From JACPLR01 sp041649295 (GTDB taxonomy: Archaea; Nanobdellota; Nanobdellia; Pacearchaeales; GW2011-AR1), in contig JBAZNI010000001.1 in the NCBI GenBank assembly GCA_041649295.1, positions 372,001 to 436,000 on the forward strand: a stretch of DNA of 64,000 bases, given 5' to 3'. Shown piece after piece: positions 16,765 to 26,202 of this stretch (positions are counted from its first letter, which is position 1; every line of letters starts with the position of its first letter). The translations under genes were made by a program, and so were the position numbers. A model generated the notes under the pieces. That model made no database searches. It had not been told where the DNA came from and worked only from the letters and a program-made list of their open reading frames with translations.

Positions 16765-17814
16765 TTACAAATATCTCCTTACTGATTTAAGAATAAATCC
16801 TCCTATTTTTTGGGATAAGGATCTTGAACTCCATTTTTTGTAATCAAATAAAACACAATCAAATATTGTTCTATCAAAATATCGTTTTAATACAGCAATA
16901 ATCTTTTTATCTTTTCCAAGAAGATTTATGTCATATTGGTGTCTGAAACTTCTATAATCCATATTTGATGAACCCAAAATAAAATAATTATTATCAATTA
17001 CCATTAATTTAGAATGAGTAAATTTATTAAAATAATAAATATAAGCTCCACATCTCCATAACTCTCCTAAATAAGCTTCTCTGATGATATTTACAGATTT
17101 AACATTAGAAATTTTAGGTACAGCAATTTTAACTTCAACACCTCTTTGTGCAGCATCTTTCAAAGCTTGTCTTATTCCCAATGAAGGCACAAAATAAGGA
17201 GTCTCTATAAGTATGGTTTTTTTGGCATTATTTATCAAATGTTCATAACTTATTTCTGTAGGATTGAAAAGTGTTGATGGTATATCCTGAATTATTTCAA
17301 ATCCTCTATAAGCTATTTTATTTATTCTTTTCATATCTACTTTTCCTTTTCTATTCCAAAATCTATTAAATGACCTTGCAAAATTTTCTGATATATCTCC
17401 ATCTAATCTTAATACAAGTTCCCTCCATTTTAAGCAAGAAGCAGTAATATTTACAGAACCAACAAAAGTTATCTTGCGGTCAATAATTAATAACTTTCTA
17501 TGATCTCTTTCATGATTTTTTGCAAATATTCTAACTGCATATTTAAATTCTTTAAAAAATCGAACTTCTCCGCCCAAACAAACTAGTCTTCCAAAAAACT
17601 TTTTATCTGCAGTTGAACCCCACGCATCAACTAGAACTCTTATTTTAACTCCTTCTGCTGCTTTTTTCTCTAATGCTTTTCTAAATATGTTTCCAACCTT
17701 ATCTTTATCAAATATATATGTCTCAAGATAAATGCTCTTCTCAGCATTTTTAATATCCCCGAGCATTCTTCTGTATATTCTTCCTGGTCTGCTTAAAACT
17801 TCAAATGTTCTCAT
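16765..17814 (-). CDS. Phospholipase D / cardiolipin synthase-like protein
   Basis: A 349-residue protein with two HKD motifs, His105-Lys107-Asp112 (DHRKLLIID, followed by VGSVNI) and His267-Lys269-Asp274 (THSKLMVID, followed by GSSNMDYRS). That spacing and the GSSN pattern are typical of cardiolipin-synthase-like enzymes, which join or exchange phospholipid head groups by a phosphohistidine intermediate. It lacks the N-terminal membrane helices of bacterial ClsA and resembles ClsB-type forms. A role in archaeal lipid head-group exchange is inference. Flanking direct repeats suggest the gene may have been inserted as a unit. Confidence 0.85.
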   Translation of the reverse strand: MRTFEVLSRPGRIYRRMLGDIKNAEKSIYLETYIFDKDKVGNIFRKALEKKAAEGVKIRVLVDAWGSTADKKFFGRLVCLGGEVRFFKEFKYAVRIFAKNHERDHRKLLIIDRKITFVGSVNITASCLKWRELVLRLDGDISENFARSFNRFWNRKGKVDMKRINKIAYRGFEIIQDIPSTLFNPTEISYEHLINNAKKTILIETPYFVPSLGIRQALKDAAQRGVEVKIAVPKISNVKSVNIIREAYLGELWRCGAYIYYFNKFTHSKLMVIDNNYFILGSSNMDYRSFRHQYDINLLGKDKKIIAVLKRYFDRTIFDCVLFDYKKWSSRSLSQKIGGFILKSVRRYL

Positions 17815-17860
17815 ATAAAATAACAGTATCTCCTATTATTAAAATTTGCTAAAAGCGTGA

Positions 17861-17895
17861 TTTAACCAGTAAGACAGATATTCTACGATATACTT
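17861..17895 (+). repeat. Direct repeat right of the phospholipase D gene
   Basis: Counterpart of the unit at 16694-16729: TTTAACCAGTAAGACAG and then a TTCT...GATAT core, about 50 bases before the gene's start codon on the minus strand. Confidence 0.5.
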
Positions 17896-18013
17896 AGCTT
17901 ATCACCACTATAAAGATTTTCTTCACATTAACCCAAAAGTTTTATTCACATTAAACTAAAAAACTCTACCCCACCACAATCTTATATTTAAACCATATTT
18001 TTTTAACTAAATT

Positions 18014-18649
18014 ATGAAAAGAAAACCATTATTTATCACATTCGAAGGGGGAGAAGGAAGCGGAAAATCAACACAGCTAGAATTATTCTATAATTGGTTT
18101 ATAAAATGTTACGGAAAAGCAATTCTAACAAGAGAACCAGGCGGGGAACATTATGCTGAAAAAATAAGAGCAATTTTACTTGAACATGAAGATCAAAGAT
18201 TTCCAATGTATCCGCAAACAGAATTATTTTTATTCGAGGCAGCAAGAGTCCAGCATCTTAGAAATATAGTTATGCCTGCTTTAGCAGATGGAAAAAGTGC
18301 TTTATGTGACAGGTTTGCAGATTCAACAACAGCTTACCAAGGATATGGAAGTGAAATGTCGCTTAAGGACATTGAAGCAATAAATAGAATAGCAACCAGG
18401 GGCATAACTCCTGATGCAACATTTCTATTAGATGTAACACCTGAGTTAGGATTAATGAGAACATTATCAAGAGAACAACAAAACAGAATTGATATTAAAG
18501 ATATTGACTTTCATAAAAGAGTTAGAAGAGGTTATTTAGAAATCGCAAAATCAAATCCTAAAAGGATAATAATTGTTAACGCAAATAACGAATTAGAAGA
18601 AGTTCAAAAAGAAATAAAAGAGAAATTCGCAGAGAGATTTTTGAAATAA
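18014..18649 (+). CDS. tmk: Thymidylate kinase
   Basis: A 211-residue P-loop kinase making dTDP from dTMP. The P-loop FEGGEGSGKSTQ is at residues 10-21, TREPGG at about 40-45, and the DRFADSTTAYQGYG segment carries the DR(Y/F/H) motif. The LID region is RTLSREQQNRI. The family identity is clear; it completes the dTTP route whose earlier steps are encoded at 34-40 kb. Confidence 0.95.
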   Translation: MKRKPLFITFEGGEGSGKSTQLELFYNWFIKCYGKAILTREPGGEHYAEKIRAILLEHEDQRFPMYPQTELFLFEAARVQHLRNIVMPALADGKSALCDRFADSTTAYQGYGSEMSLKDIEAINRIATRGITPDATFLLDVTPELGLMRTLSREQQNRIDIKDIDFHKRVRRGYLEIAKSNPKRIIIVNANNELEEVQKEIKEKFAERFLK

Positions 18650-18663
18650 ATGGGAAGAGTCTT

Positions 18664-19296
18664 TTATTTACTCCAATCCTTTTGATATTTCCATCTTTCT
18701 ATTGCTTTATCTATAACATTATATGATTTTCGAGAAGGAACTTCAACAGTAGTTGTTGTTATTCTTGAAGATTCAGAATTACCTGTTTCTAGCATTCTGT
18801 AACCATTTGCCAGATTATAAAAATCATTCCATAACCCTCTATGTGTCTCATCAAAAAGACAACCTTTCGAAAAAAAGTAAATCTCTCCAAGTCTAGGTCC
18901 AAGGGCATATTTTGTTCTTGTAAACTCTCCTACTAATGGCTGTTCAATATCTTCCCCTTCATTTCTAGTTAAACGGGGCAAATTGCATCTAGTCCTAGTA
19001 GCAATTTTATCCTTTTTCTCTCCAATATCTCTTATTCTTTTTAAATATCCTCTTCCATCTGTAAATTCTTCTGGAAACAAATCCTGTTCTGTAAAAGTTA
19101 AAATCCCTGCTAACTTAACATAAAAGTGATACCAATCATCTCTAGCACTATCTCTTGCGCCTTCTGGAACAGAATTAACTCTTTTTGAAGCTCTGCATAA
19201 ATTCCCATAAACACCTACTGCCCCTTGGCATAGTTTTTCATACCATTTTTCCAATTCTTTATAATATTCTGGCCTTTCTCTAGATTGTCCTAACAT
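18664..19296 (-). CDS. Hypothetical protein, 210 residues
   Basis: A soluble protein with no signal peptide, many aromatic and charged residues, two cysteines in YFFSKGCLFDETHRGLWND, and CNLPRLTRNEGEDIEQP in the middle. No family is recognised. It is convergent with tmk and 14 bases apart. Confidence 0.55.
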   Translation of the reverse strand: MLGQSRERPEYYKELEKWYEKLCQGAVGVYGNLCRASKRVNSVPEGARDSARDDWYHFYVKLAGILTFTEQDLFPEEFTDGRGYLKRIRDIGEKKDKIATRTRCNLPRLTRNEGEDIEQPLVGEFTRTKYALGPRLGEIYFFSKGCLFDETHRGLWNDFYNLANGYRMLETGNSESSRITTTTVEVPSRKSYNVIDKAIERWKYQKDWSK

Positions 19297-19441
19297 TTAA
19301 CCAAAAAACCAGGTGTATTTTTAAAGATTATTATACTCAGATGCTAAGAATATTTTCTTGTAATAAGATATCTATTTGTTTATTAGTAACACACCAGCAT
19401 AACCAATGTTAAATTAGGTAAAGATAGGGAATATCAACCTA

Positions 19442-20197
19442 TTAATCGTGCTCTCTTATCAGCCCCTTCAGCTTCCCGAAATCATAAACATTATTTTCTC
19501 CAATTGCATGAACAACAAATTCTTTAAGAGAATTAACAGGAACAGCACAGTGAGAATCACTTAGATATTCATTAACACTTGTCCCTTCAATAATAGGCAT
19601 AAAACTTGGCAATATAATAAACATTTTATCTTTGTATTTTCCAGTTAAATAACATTTATACTTTTCTGATTTTACTCCACTCTTATCTTTTAAACTAACT
19701 GCAGGATGCAAATGCCCCATAACAACAAACTTTATTTTTTTATCAAGAGCTTCCTTAAATAAAAAATCTCCATGAATAAATGCAATGTCTCCTTGGATAT
19801 AATAATCTATTAATTTCTTGTCAGCAATTTCAGCAAATTTCTCGTGATTGCCTTTTAAAATAATTATATTATCTCTGGGAACATAATTGTCAATTAATAA
19901 AAGAAGCTCTAAAAATAAATTCTTCTCGTGTTTCTGATATGAAAAAAAATGCTTTACATCTCCTAAAAAAACAACTTTTTCAACAGGTTTTTTCTCTTTT
20001 TTAAGCTGGCTAAATATTTTTTTTAAGTCTTCTTCTGTTTGTTTTTCCTGAACAGCAGGAATTAAACTCCCGGATTCTCTAAACATAGACTCATATCCCA
20101 AGTGCATATCTCCTAGTGCAAGAATTTTCTCACTTGGAAAATAAACTGCCTTGCTGATAAATTCAAATTTCCTGCGGGGGGTTAGTCTTGTCTGCAT
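19442..20197 (-). CDS. Metallophosphoesterase, COG1407 (Lhr-associated) type
   Basis: A 251-residue calcineurin-like phosphoesterase. The metal-binding blocks are in order: GDMHLGYE near 29-36, FLGDVKH near 76-82, KGNHE near 118, IHGDF near 144 and GHLHP near 163. COG1407 proteins are found beside ATP-dependent helicases of the Lhr family in archaea, and a related phosphoesterase is clustered with Lhr-Core in bacteria, suggesting joint action on nucleic acids. Here an Lhr-type helicase lies 480 bases upstream on the same strand with one small gene between. Confidence 0.88.
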   Translation of the reverse strand: MQTRLTPRRKFEFISKAVYFPSEKILALGDMHLGYESMFRESGSLIPAVQEKQTEEDLKKIFSQLKKEKKPVEKVVFLGDVKHFFSYQKHEKNLFLELLLLIDNYVPRDNIIILKGNHEKFAEIADKKLIDYYIQGDIAFIHGDFLFKEALDKKIKFVVMGHLHPAVSLKDKSGVKSEKYKCYLTGKYKDKMFIILPSFMPIIEGTSVNEYLSDSHCAVPVNSLKEFVVHAIGENNVYDFGKLKGLIREHD

Positions 20198-20275
20198 ATT
20201 TTTAATGACTAAGTTAAATTTATAATTCTTGCTGTTTTAAGAATAATACAAAGTTATCAAATAAAAGAAGACTAA

Positions 20276-20641
20276 TTATTGTTCTCTAGTTCTTCCAGTT
20301 AAATCTACAACTTCAGCAGTGTTTTCATCAGCCCCATATTTTACAGCTAATTCCTCTGCAATAAAAACAGCTTTTGAGTGTAATAATTCCTCTGCACTAT
20401 CCCGGTCGTAAGCTGTTCCAAAATGTCTTCTGTTCATTTCAGGATCTACAGCATCAGGACCATTAAGTTTAGTATATCTGCTTTGAGTTAAGGCAATATA
20501 CCCTTCTTTTTGTTTTGATGAAAGTATATAGGATTCTGGGAAAAGAACCCCTCTTTCATCTAATATACTTACTGTAAATTCATTAGAAGGAAAACACTTC
20601 GGATGTGTTTGTTCACTAATCTTTATTCTAAAATTTTTCAT
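20276..20641 (-). CDS. Hypothetical protein between Lhr helicase and phosphoesterase
   Basis: A 121-residue acidic protein (NFRIKISEQTHPKCFPSNEFTVSILDERG, YDRDSAEELLHSKAVFIAEELAVKYG). It has no membrane segment. It lies between the helicase (39 bases away) and the phosphoesterase (78 bases away), all on the minus strand, so a shared transcript is likely. I do not recognise the family. Confidence 0.55.
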   Translation of the reverse strand: MKNFRIKISEQTHPKCFPSNEFTVSILDERGVLFPESYILSSKQKEGYIALTQSRYTKLNGPDAVDPEMNRRHFGTAYDRDSAEELLHSKAVFIAEELAVKYGADENTAEVVDLTGRTREQ

Positions 20642-20680
20642 AAAATAACTTAATGTATGTTATTTTTAAATATTTATACA

Positions 20681-23260
20681 CTAATTTTCTCCAATCATCC
20701 CCATATGCAATTCGTGCATTCTTTTTAGGAATTTCTGTTTGTCTTCTATTTTTATTAAATCTGCATGCCCTTGAATAATAAGATTTAAGGTAAACGGAGA
20801 GGGAAGCAATACATCTTTTATTTTTAATTTTACATCTTTATTATTTATCAATTCAATAACTTTCTTAGCACTCTGAATATCCATTAAATCTTCAAGAACT
20901 TCACGCCGAGCTTCATTTAATATCGGAAATTTTTTAGAAACTTTTCTAACAGCAGCTAATAAAAAATGGCTTTTCAGCTGCTGTTTGCCAACTGTCTTGC
21001 TTCTTCCTTTGTAAGTTCTAAGAATCATTAAAGCTCTTGTCGCACAATGCCTGAATCTTCTTGCTAAAATATCTGTTCTTTCAATAGCTTCTGTAACAAC
21101 TTCTTCTAAATTGTCTTTTGTTAAAAATTTAAATGCTTTTTCTATTTCCATTTTATCGCCTGCAAAATAAAACCCGTTGTCATTAATCCCAATTTCTATA
21201 TCTCTTCCTCCAACCTGAGCCATTAAATATCCAAGTGCTCTTGACAAAGCATCATTTACTCTTCTGCCATACATAGAACTTACCAAAATATAATTTTTCT
21301 CTCCCTTATATTTTTCAATTAAAATTTTCTTAGAATGTGGTATTTCTGAAAAATGATGCTGCTCATAAAAATACTGATAAATCGCATTAGCAACAGAATC
21401 ACTGACATAAAGATGTTTTTTAATAAATTCTAAAATTTCAGATTTCTTTGCCTTAGCTTCAAACTTCTCATTCATTAGATATCTGAATCTGTTTATTTCA
21501 AGAGCAGAATCAAAACTTAGAGGCAATTGTTCAGAAAACCATGAAGGAATTGTAGGGTTCTTGTGTATAGCAGGACGAACATAGAGGTTCATTCCTTTAA
21601 CATACGCATATTCATACTTGCTTCCCCCTAAAACAAAAACATCTCTTGGCTTCATTCTTTCTAAAAATCCCTCGTCAATCACCCCGATTTTCTCGCCTTC
21701 AGGAGCAATTTTAACTGTTATAAAAGATTCTTCAGGGATTGTTCCTATATTAGTAAGATAAATCACTCTTGCTAATTTTCCTTTTTTTCCAATCATATTA
21801 GTATCTTTATCATACCAAATCTTCCCATAAACATTTGATTTCTCCAAAGCATATTCTCCTGCTAAATAACTTATTATATCAAAAAAATCATTTTTAGAAA
21901 GAGTTGAATAACAATAAGAATTTCTGATTAAATTAAAGATCTCGTCAACATTCCAGACTTTATAAATTGCCATTCCATAAATCTGCTGTGCTAAAACATC
22001 CAAAGCATTTTTCGGAAAATAAACAGTATCTATTTTTTTCTCAACCATTTCTTTTTGAATAACAGAACTTTCAACTAAATCATCTCTGTCAGTTACAATA
22101 AATCTTCCTTTTGCAATATCGTGCAGTTTATGTCCTGCTCTTCCCATTCTTTGCAATGCTCTTGCACTCGACTTAGGAGAACTTAACATAATAACCAGGT
22201 CAATAAACCCAATATCAATGCCTAATTCTAAACTTGTAGAGCAAACAACAACTTTTAACTCACCATTTCTTAATCTCTCTTCAATATTATATCTTAACAC
22301 CTTGCTTAATGAAGAATGATGTGCAGCAATATTATCCCCATAAGTAGTTGGAAATCTGTCTTTAAGATGCGAGACAACTCTTTCTGTTGCTGCTCTTGTG
22401 TTTGTAAAAATCAAAGTAGTTTTATGCTCTTGAATAAGAGAATCCATTAAATCATAAATATTTTTAGAAAAATCAAATTCATCAACTAAATCTTCTGTAG
22501 GGGTTAAAACAGAAATATCTATTTTTTTATCCATAGGAACTTCTGCAATTTCAACTTCCCTAAAATCGCCAATACCCACAAGATATTTAGCAACTTCTTC
22601 TAAAGGAGAAATTGTTGCAGAAAGCCCAACTTTAACCGGCCATATTTTACTTACTTCATTTAATCTTTCAAGGGTTATGCTAAGATAAGTCCCTCTTTTA
22701 TTATTTAAAGCATGGATTTCATCAACAACGCAAAATTCAACTGCTCTAAAGTATTCAATAAATTTTTTTGAAGTTAAACTTATAGCTAAAGATTCTGGAG
22801 TTGTTATAAAAATATGCGGAGAATTCTTAGCCATTTTAGTTCTCTCTGCAATAGTTGTATCTCCTGTTCTTAATCCAACTCTTATTTTCTGAAGTTTAAT
22901 ATTGTTTTTTTTAGCAAGTTCTTCTATTTGCTCAAGAGGTTCAACAAGATTCTTATGTATATCATTTGAAAGAGCTTTTAAAGGAGAAGTATAAACTGCA
23001 TAAACTTTATTTTCAAGCTGATTTTTTTCAGCTAGAATAACAAGATAATTCAAAATAGATAAAAAAGCTGTAAGAGTTTTAGTTCCTCCTGTCGGTGCGC
23101 TAATTAAAATATTTTTCCTCTCCCATATTGCACCAACCCCATATTTTTGAGTCAGAGAAAAATCACTAAACTTTGAAAAAAACCACTCTTTTACAAGGGG
23201 ATGCAAAGTCTCTGCTATCTTATCTGAATTTCTCTCCACAGCTTTCTTTATGCTTGTCAT
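20681..23260 (-). CDS. lhr: ATP-dependent DNA helicase, Lhr family
   Basis: An 859-residue superfamily 2 helicase. Motif I is APTGGTKT at residues 55-62, Q-like TQKYGVGAIWERKN before it, motif Ib TTPES, motif II DEIH at 180-183, motif III GLSATISP, FTNTRAATERV for motif IV, and QRMGRAGH for motif VI. The C-terminal part has the Lhr winged helix and beta-barrel (VYFPKNALDVLAQQIYG, VFVLGGSKYEYAY). The size fits Lhr-Core. Motif I has GGTKT where the consensus is GxGKT, so the second glycine is a threonine. The alleged partner phosphoesterase is two genes away. Confidence 0.92.
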   Translation of the reverse strand: MTSIKKAVERNSDKIAETLHPLVKEWFFSKFSDFSLTQKYGVGAIWERKNILISAPTGGTKTLTAFLSILNYLVILAEKNQLENKVYAVYTSPLKALSNDIHKNLVEPLEQIEELAKKNNIKLQKIRVGLRTGDTTIAERTKMAKNSPHIFITTPESLAISLTSKKFIEYFRAVEFCVVDEIHALNNKRGTYLSITLERLNEVSKIWPVKVGLSATISPLEEVAKYLVGIGDFREVEIAEVPMDKKIDISVLTPTEDLVDEFDFSKNIYDLMDSLIQEHKTTLIFTNTRAATERVVSHLKDRFPTTYGDNIAAHHSSLSKVLRYNIEERLRNGELKVVVCSTSLELGIDIGFIDLVIMLSSPKSSARALQRMGRAGHKLHDIAKGRFIVTDRDDLVESSVIQKEMVEKKIDTVYFPKNALDVLAQQIYGMAIYKVWNVDEIFNLIRNSYCYSTLSKNDFFDIISYLAGEYALEKSNVYGKIWYDKDTNMIGKKGKLARVIYLTNIGTIPEESFITVKIAPEGEKIGVIDEGFLERMKPRDVFVLGGSKYEYAYVKGMNLYVRPAIHKNPTIPSWFSEQLPLSFDSALEINRFRYLMNEKFEAKAKKSEILEFIKKHLYVSDSVANAIYQYFYEQHHFSEIPHSKKILIEKYKGEKNYILVSSMYGRRVNDALSRALGYLMAQVGGRDIEIGINDNGFYFAGDKMEIEKAFKFLTKDNLEEVVTEAIERTDILARRFRHCATRALMILRTYKGRSKTVGKQQLKSHFLLAAVRKVSKKFPILNEARREVLEDLMDIQSAKKVIELINNKDVKLKIKDVLLPSPFTLNLIIQGHADLIKIEDKQKFLKRMHELHMGMIGEN

Positions 23261-23319
23261 TTTACAGAAAAGTCTTAAGGATATTTATACCTGCCTCTTT
23301 TAAATTTTTATAATCGTAA

Positions 23320-23673
23320 TTATTCTACTAAAACCCTTTGGATTCTCCCAATATGCTCTAAATACATCCTCCATCTAGAAACAGGAACTCTTGGAAGCGG
23401 ATTTCCCTGGTTATCTTGCCCAACTAAGTAAGTTTCATCACCTTCTGCAATTGTATTAGTATAATGTTCTCTAACAAAATTTTGAACCTCATTACTAAGA
23501 GCTGTAAGCTCTTCCATTTGTCCAGGAGTTATTCTTTTAAAAAGAGGTTCTCCGTAAAGTGCAGTAGTAAGTAATTTATTATGCCTATTAAGACGTTCTT
23601 CTCCCAAGATAACTTTAAATGCCCCAGGTTCCCCTCCTCGATTATTATTGCCAGTTTCTCTTTGTGATTCCAT
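23320..23673 (-). CDS. Hypothetical protein, 117 residues
   Basis: A small soluble protein with an Asn/Gly-rich start (GNNNRGGEP) and a helical body (GQMEELTALSNEVQNFVREHY). No family recognised. Located just upstream of the Lhr helicase on the same strand, 59 bases away. Start chosen at the first ATG. Confidence 0.5.
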   Translation of the reverse strand: MESQRETGNNNRGGEPGAFKVILGEERLNRHNKLLTTALYGEPLFKRITPGQMEELTALSNEVQNFVREHYTNTIAEGDETYLVGQDNQGNPLPRVPVSRWRMYLEHIGRIQRVLVE

Positions 23674-23721
23674 AACATCACCTAAATTAAAACCTTTATA
23701 AATGTTTCGATTATAAAGTAG

Positions 23722-24036
23722 TTACAATTCTTCTTCTATTTCCTCATTTAAAAAATCTTCCTGCTCCTTAGAAACAACAACATCCTCTTCATCTAATCCT
23801 GCTTCAATTTTATCAAGATTCTTTTTTTGCATTGGATTCTGCTTTATCTGCTCTAAAATTCCTTTTTTTTCATCAAGCTGTTTTTTTGAGTTTACCAGCT
23901 TTTGCTCTAAAAAAGAGTTTCCTTTAAACATATTAGCTAAATCATACTCTGTGTTCTTAATCCTGTTTTTAAGCTCAGCTATCTCTTCTTCTAATTTCTC
24001 TTGTTCGCTTCTTTCTTCTTCAGGCACCATTTCCAT
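23722..24036 (-). CDS. Coiled-coil protein, 104 residues
   Basis: Glu/Lys-rich helix with heptad spacing of Leu and Ile (EEERSEQEKLEEEIAELKNR, then KKQLDEKKGILEQIKQ), ending in an acidic tail (EEDVVVSKEQEDFLNEEIEEEL). It is predicted to be a soluble coiled coil. No family name fits. Neighbours are other small unknowns. Confidence 0.55.
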   Translation of the reverse strand: MEMVPEEERSEQEKLEEEIAELKNRIKNTEYDLANMFKGNSFLEQKLVNSKKQLDEKKGILEQIKQNPMQKKNLDKIEAGLDEEDVVVSKEQEDFLNEEIEEEL

Positions 24037-24125
24037 ACTTTACCCAAAATTTAATAAAAAATCAAGGAACTAAGGGTTTTTATAGCTTTAGTTTTCCAGG
24101 TTATTTAATCTGACAAGCACTAATT

Positions 24126-24353
24126 TTATTGCTTCCTAGAACAAAATTGTTTAACTTGGTTTGCCATTATTTCTATAATAAGATAAACTCTTCTCGCTCT
24201 TGTTAAAGAACTTCTGAGAATCCACTCTCCATTCCAGTCAGGAGAACATTCAACTACCTTAACATCTTTGGGTAAGCAGTAAGCTACATCCGGCAACTCG
24301 CAAGAGCCACAACTTCCAAATAAATCTCTTTCAGATTGTTCTATTTGTGGCAA
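24126..24353 (-). CDS. Hypothetical cysteine-containing protein, 75 residues
   Basis: Contains CGSCELPDVAYC near residues 15-26 and further cysteines at VVECSPDW and the C-terminal FCSRKQ, which could bind a metal ion. It is divergent from aIF5B, 68 bases away. No family recognised. Confidence 0.45.
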   Translation of the reverse strand: MPQIEQSERDLFGSCGSCELPDVAYCLPKDVKVVECSPDWNGEWILRSSLTRARRVYLIIEIMANQVKQFCSRKQ

Positions 24354-24421
24354 AAAATCAGTATTATACCTTTTAAGACAAATGAACCAACCTTTAAAAA
24401 TACTCTTATATTTAATTTAAG

Positions 24422-26149
24422 ATGACAATCAGACAGCCAATTGTAACAGTAGCCGGGCATGTTGACCACGGAAAAACATCTCTTTTAGATGCGCTTAGAT
24501 GCAGCTCTGTTGCAGAATGTGAAGCCGGGGCGATTACTCAAAAAATTTCATTCACATTATTTCCACAAAGTGCATTGAAAAAATCATGTCCTCTAATTGA
24601 AACTCGGAAGATAGCATTAGAAATACCTGGGTTTTTATTCATAGACACCCCAGGGCATGCAGCATTTAATAACATTAGAAAAAGAGGAGGAAGCCTAGCA
24701 GACCTGGCAATTCTTGTAATAGATTTAAATGAAGGTATAAAACCGCAGACAGCAGAAGTAATACAAATTTTAAAATCTAACAAAACTCCATTTATAATTG
24801 CACTCAATAAAATTGACAAGATAAAAGGATGGCAAAAAATATCAAATGATTTAAAAGAAAATATAGAAAAACAGCCTATAAATGCAAAACAAGAATTCGA
24901 AGAAAAATTTTACACTTTGGTTGGAAGTTTAAATTCTTACGGGTTTGAATCAGATTTATTTTACAAAATAACAGACTTTACAAAAAAAATTGCAATGGTT
25001 CCATGCTCTGCAAAAACAAAAGAGGGATTGCCTGAATTAATAATGGTATTATGTGGCTTATCTCAGAAATTTCTTAAAGAAAATCTAAAATTAGGAAAAA
25101 AAGCAAAAGGAGTTGTATTAGAAATTAAAAAAGAAAATGCAATTAACTGCATAGAATCAATTTTATATGATGGAGAGTTGAAAATAGGGGATAAAATTGC
25201 AATTGCAAGTTTTAATAAGCTAATTTTCACAAAAGTAAAGGCGATTCATGAAATAATGCCGATGTCTGACAAGTTCAGACAGGTTGAAAAAGTTAGGTCT
25301 GCATCAGGAATCAGGATTTATTTAACTGATAAAGCAGAAATTCTTCCGGGAATGCCTTTTATAACTTATGAAAATGAAAAAGAAGCTGAAAATGAATTTA
25401 AAGAAATTACAGGAGAAGCAATAAAAACTGACAAACAGGGGATAATTATCAAAGCAGATTCTTTGGGGAGTTTGGAAGCTATGATTGTTTTGTTAAAACA
25501 GTCAAATATTCAAATAGTAAAAGCAGGAATAGGTTCAATAAACAAATCAGATATTCTTGCAGCAAAAGCGAATTTAGAAATAAATCCAATTGACGCAGTT
25601 ATTCTTGGATTTAATGTAGAAAAAGAGGAGGAAATTAGCAATACTACAAATATAAAAATAATAACAAACGATGTAGTTTATAAATTAATTGAAGACTTGC
25701 AAAAATACCGGGAAGAAAAAAACAAAGAAATTGAAAAAGAAAGGCTTATGGGATTGTCAAATATCTGCAAACTCGAAATACTCCATAAATATATGTTCAG
25801 AAACAGCAATCCAGCAATATTTGGAATCAACATAACTACAGGAAAATTAAAGGCAAACACAGAATTAATAGATGAAAATGGGGAATATATTGGAAGAATA
25901 AAACATATTCAATCAGAAAAGAGTTCAGTAGAAGAAGCTTCTCATGGAATGGAAGTTGCCATTTCAATACCGGGAATTAATTTCGAAAGAAAATTAGGAA
26001 ATAAAAAATACCTTTATTCAGCTTTAAGCGACAAGCAAATTAAAACACTGCTGAATAACAAAGATATTTTGTCAGGAGAAGAAATTTCAGTAATAAGAGA
26101 ACTGCAAGTTATAAAAGAAAAAGCGCCGCAAAGAGCTGTAAAAAACTAA
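24422..26149 (+). CDS. infB: Translation initiation factor aIF5B (archaeal IF-2)
   Basis: A 575-residue GTPase that joins subunits and positions initiator tRNA. G1 GHVDHGKTS (residues 12-20), G3 DTPGH, G4 NKID and the effector loop ITQKISFTLFP are visible at the start. Domain II, the long helix, domain III (ITGEAIKTDKQGIIIKADSLGSLEAM) and domain IV (FGINITTGKLKANTELIDENG, ISIPGINFERKL) follow. Length is normal for archaea, without the eukaryotic N-terminal extension. TATA-like ACTCTTATATTTAA lies just upstream. Confidence 0.96.
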   Translation: MTIRQPIVTVAGHVDHGKTSLLDALRCSSVAECEAGAITQKISFTLFPQSALKKSCPLIETRKIALEIPGFLFIDTPGHAAFNNIRKRGGSLADLAILVIDLNEGIKPQTAEVIQILKSNKTPFIIALNKIDKIKGWQKISNDLKENIEKQPINAKQEFEEKFYTLVGSLNSYGFESDLFYKITDFTKKIAMVPCSAKTKEGLPELIMVLCGLSQKFLKENLKLGKKAKGVVLEIKKENAINCIESILYDGELKIGDKIAIASFNKLIFTKVKAIHEIMPMSDKFRQVEKVRSASGIRIYLTDKAEILPGMPFITYENEKEAENEFKEITGEAIKTDKQGIIIKADSLGSLEAMIVLLKQSNIQIVKAGIGSINKSDILAAKANLEINPIDAVILGFNVEKEEEISNTTNIKIITNDVVYKLIEDLQKYREEKNKEIEKERLMGLSNICKLEILHKYMFRNSNPAIFGINITTGKLKANTELIDENGEYIGRIKHIQSEKSSVEEASHGMEVAISIPGINFERKLGNKKYLYSALSDKQIKTLLNNKDILSGEEISVIRELQVIKEKAPQRAVKN

Positions 26150-26202
26150 AAATCAGTTTAAACTCCCAATATGTTTATAAACTCGGCACCATAAAATAAA
26201 TT

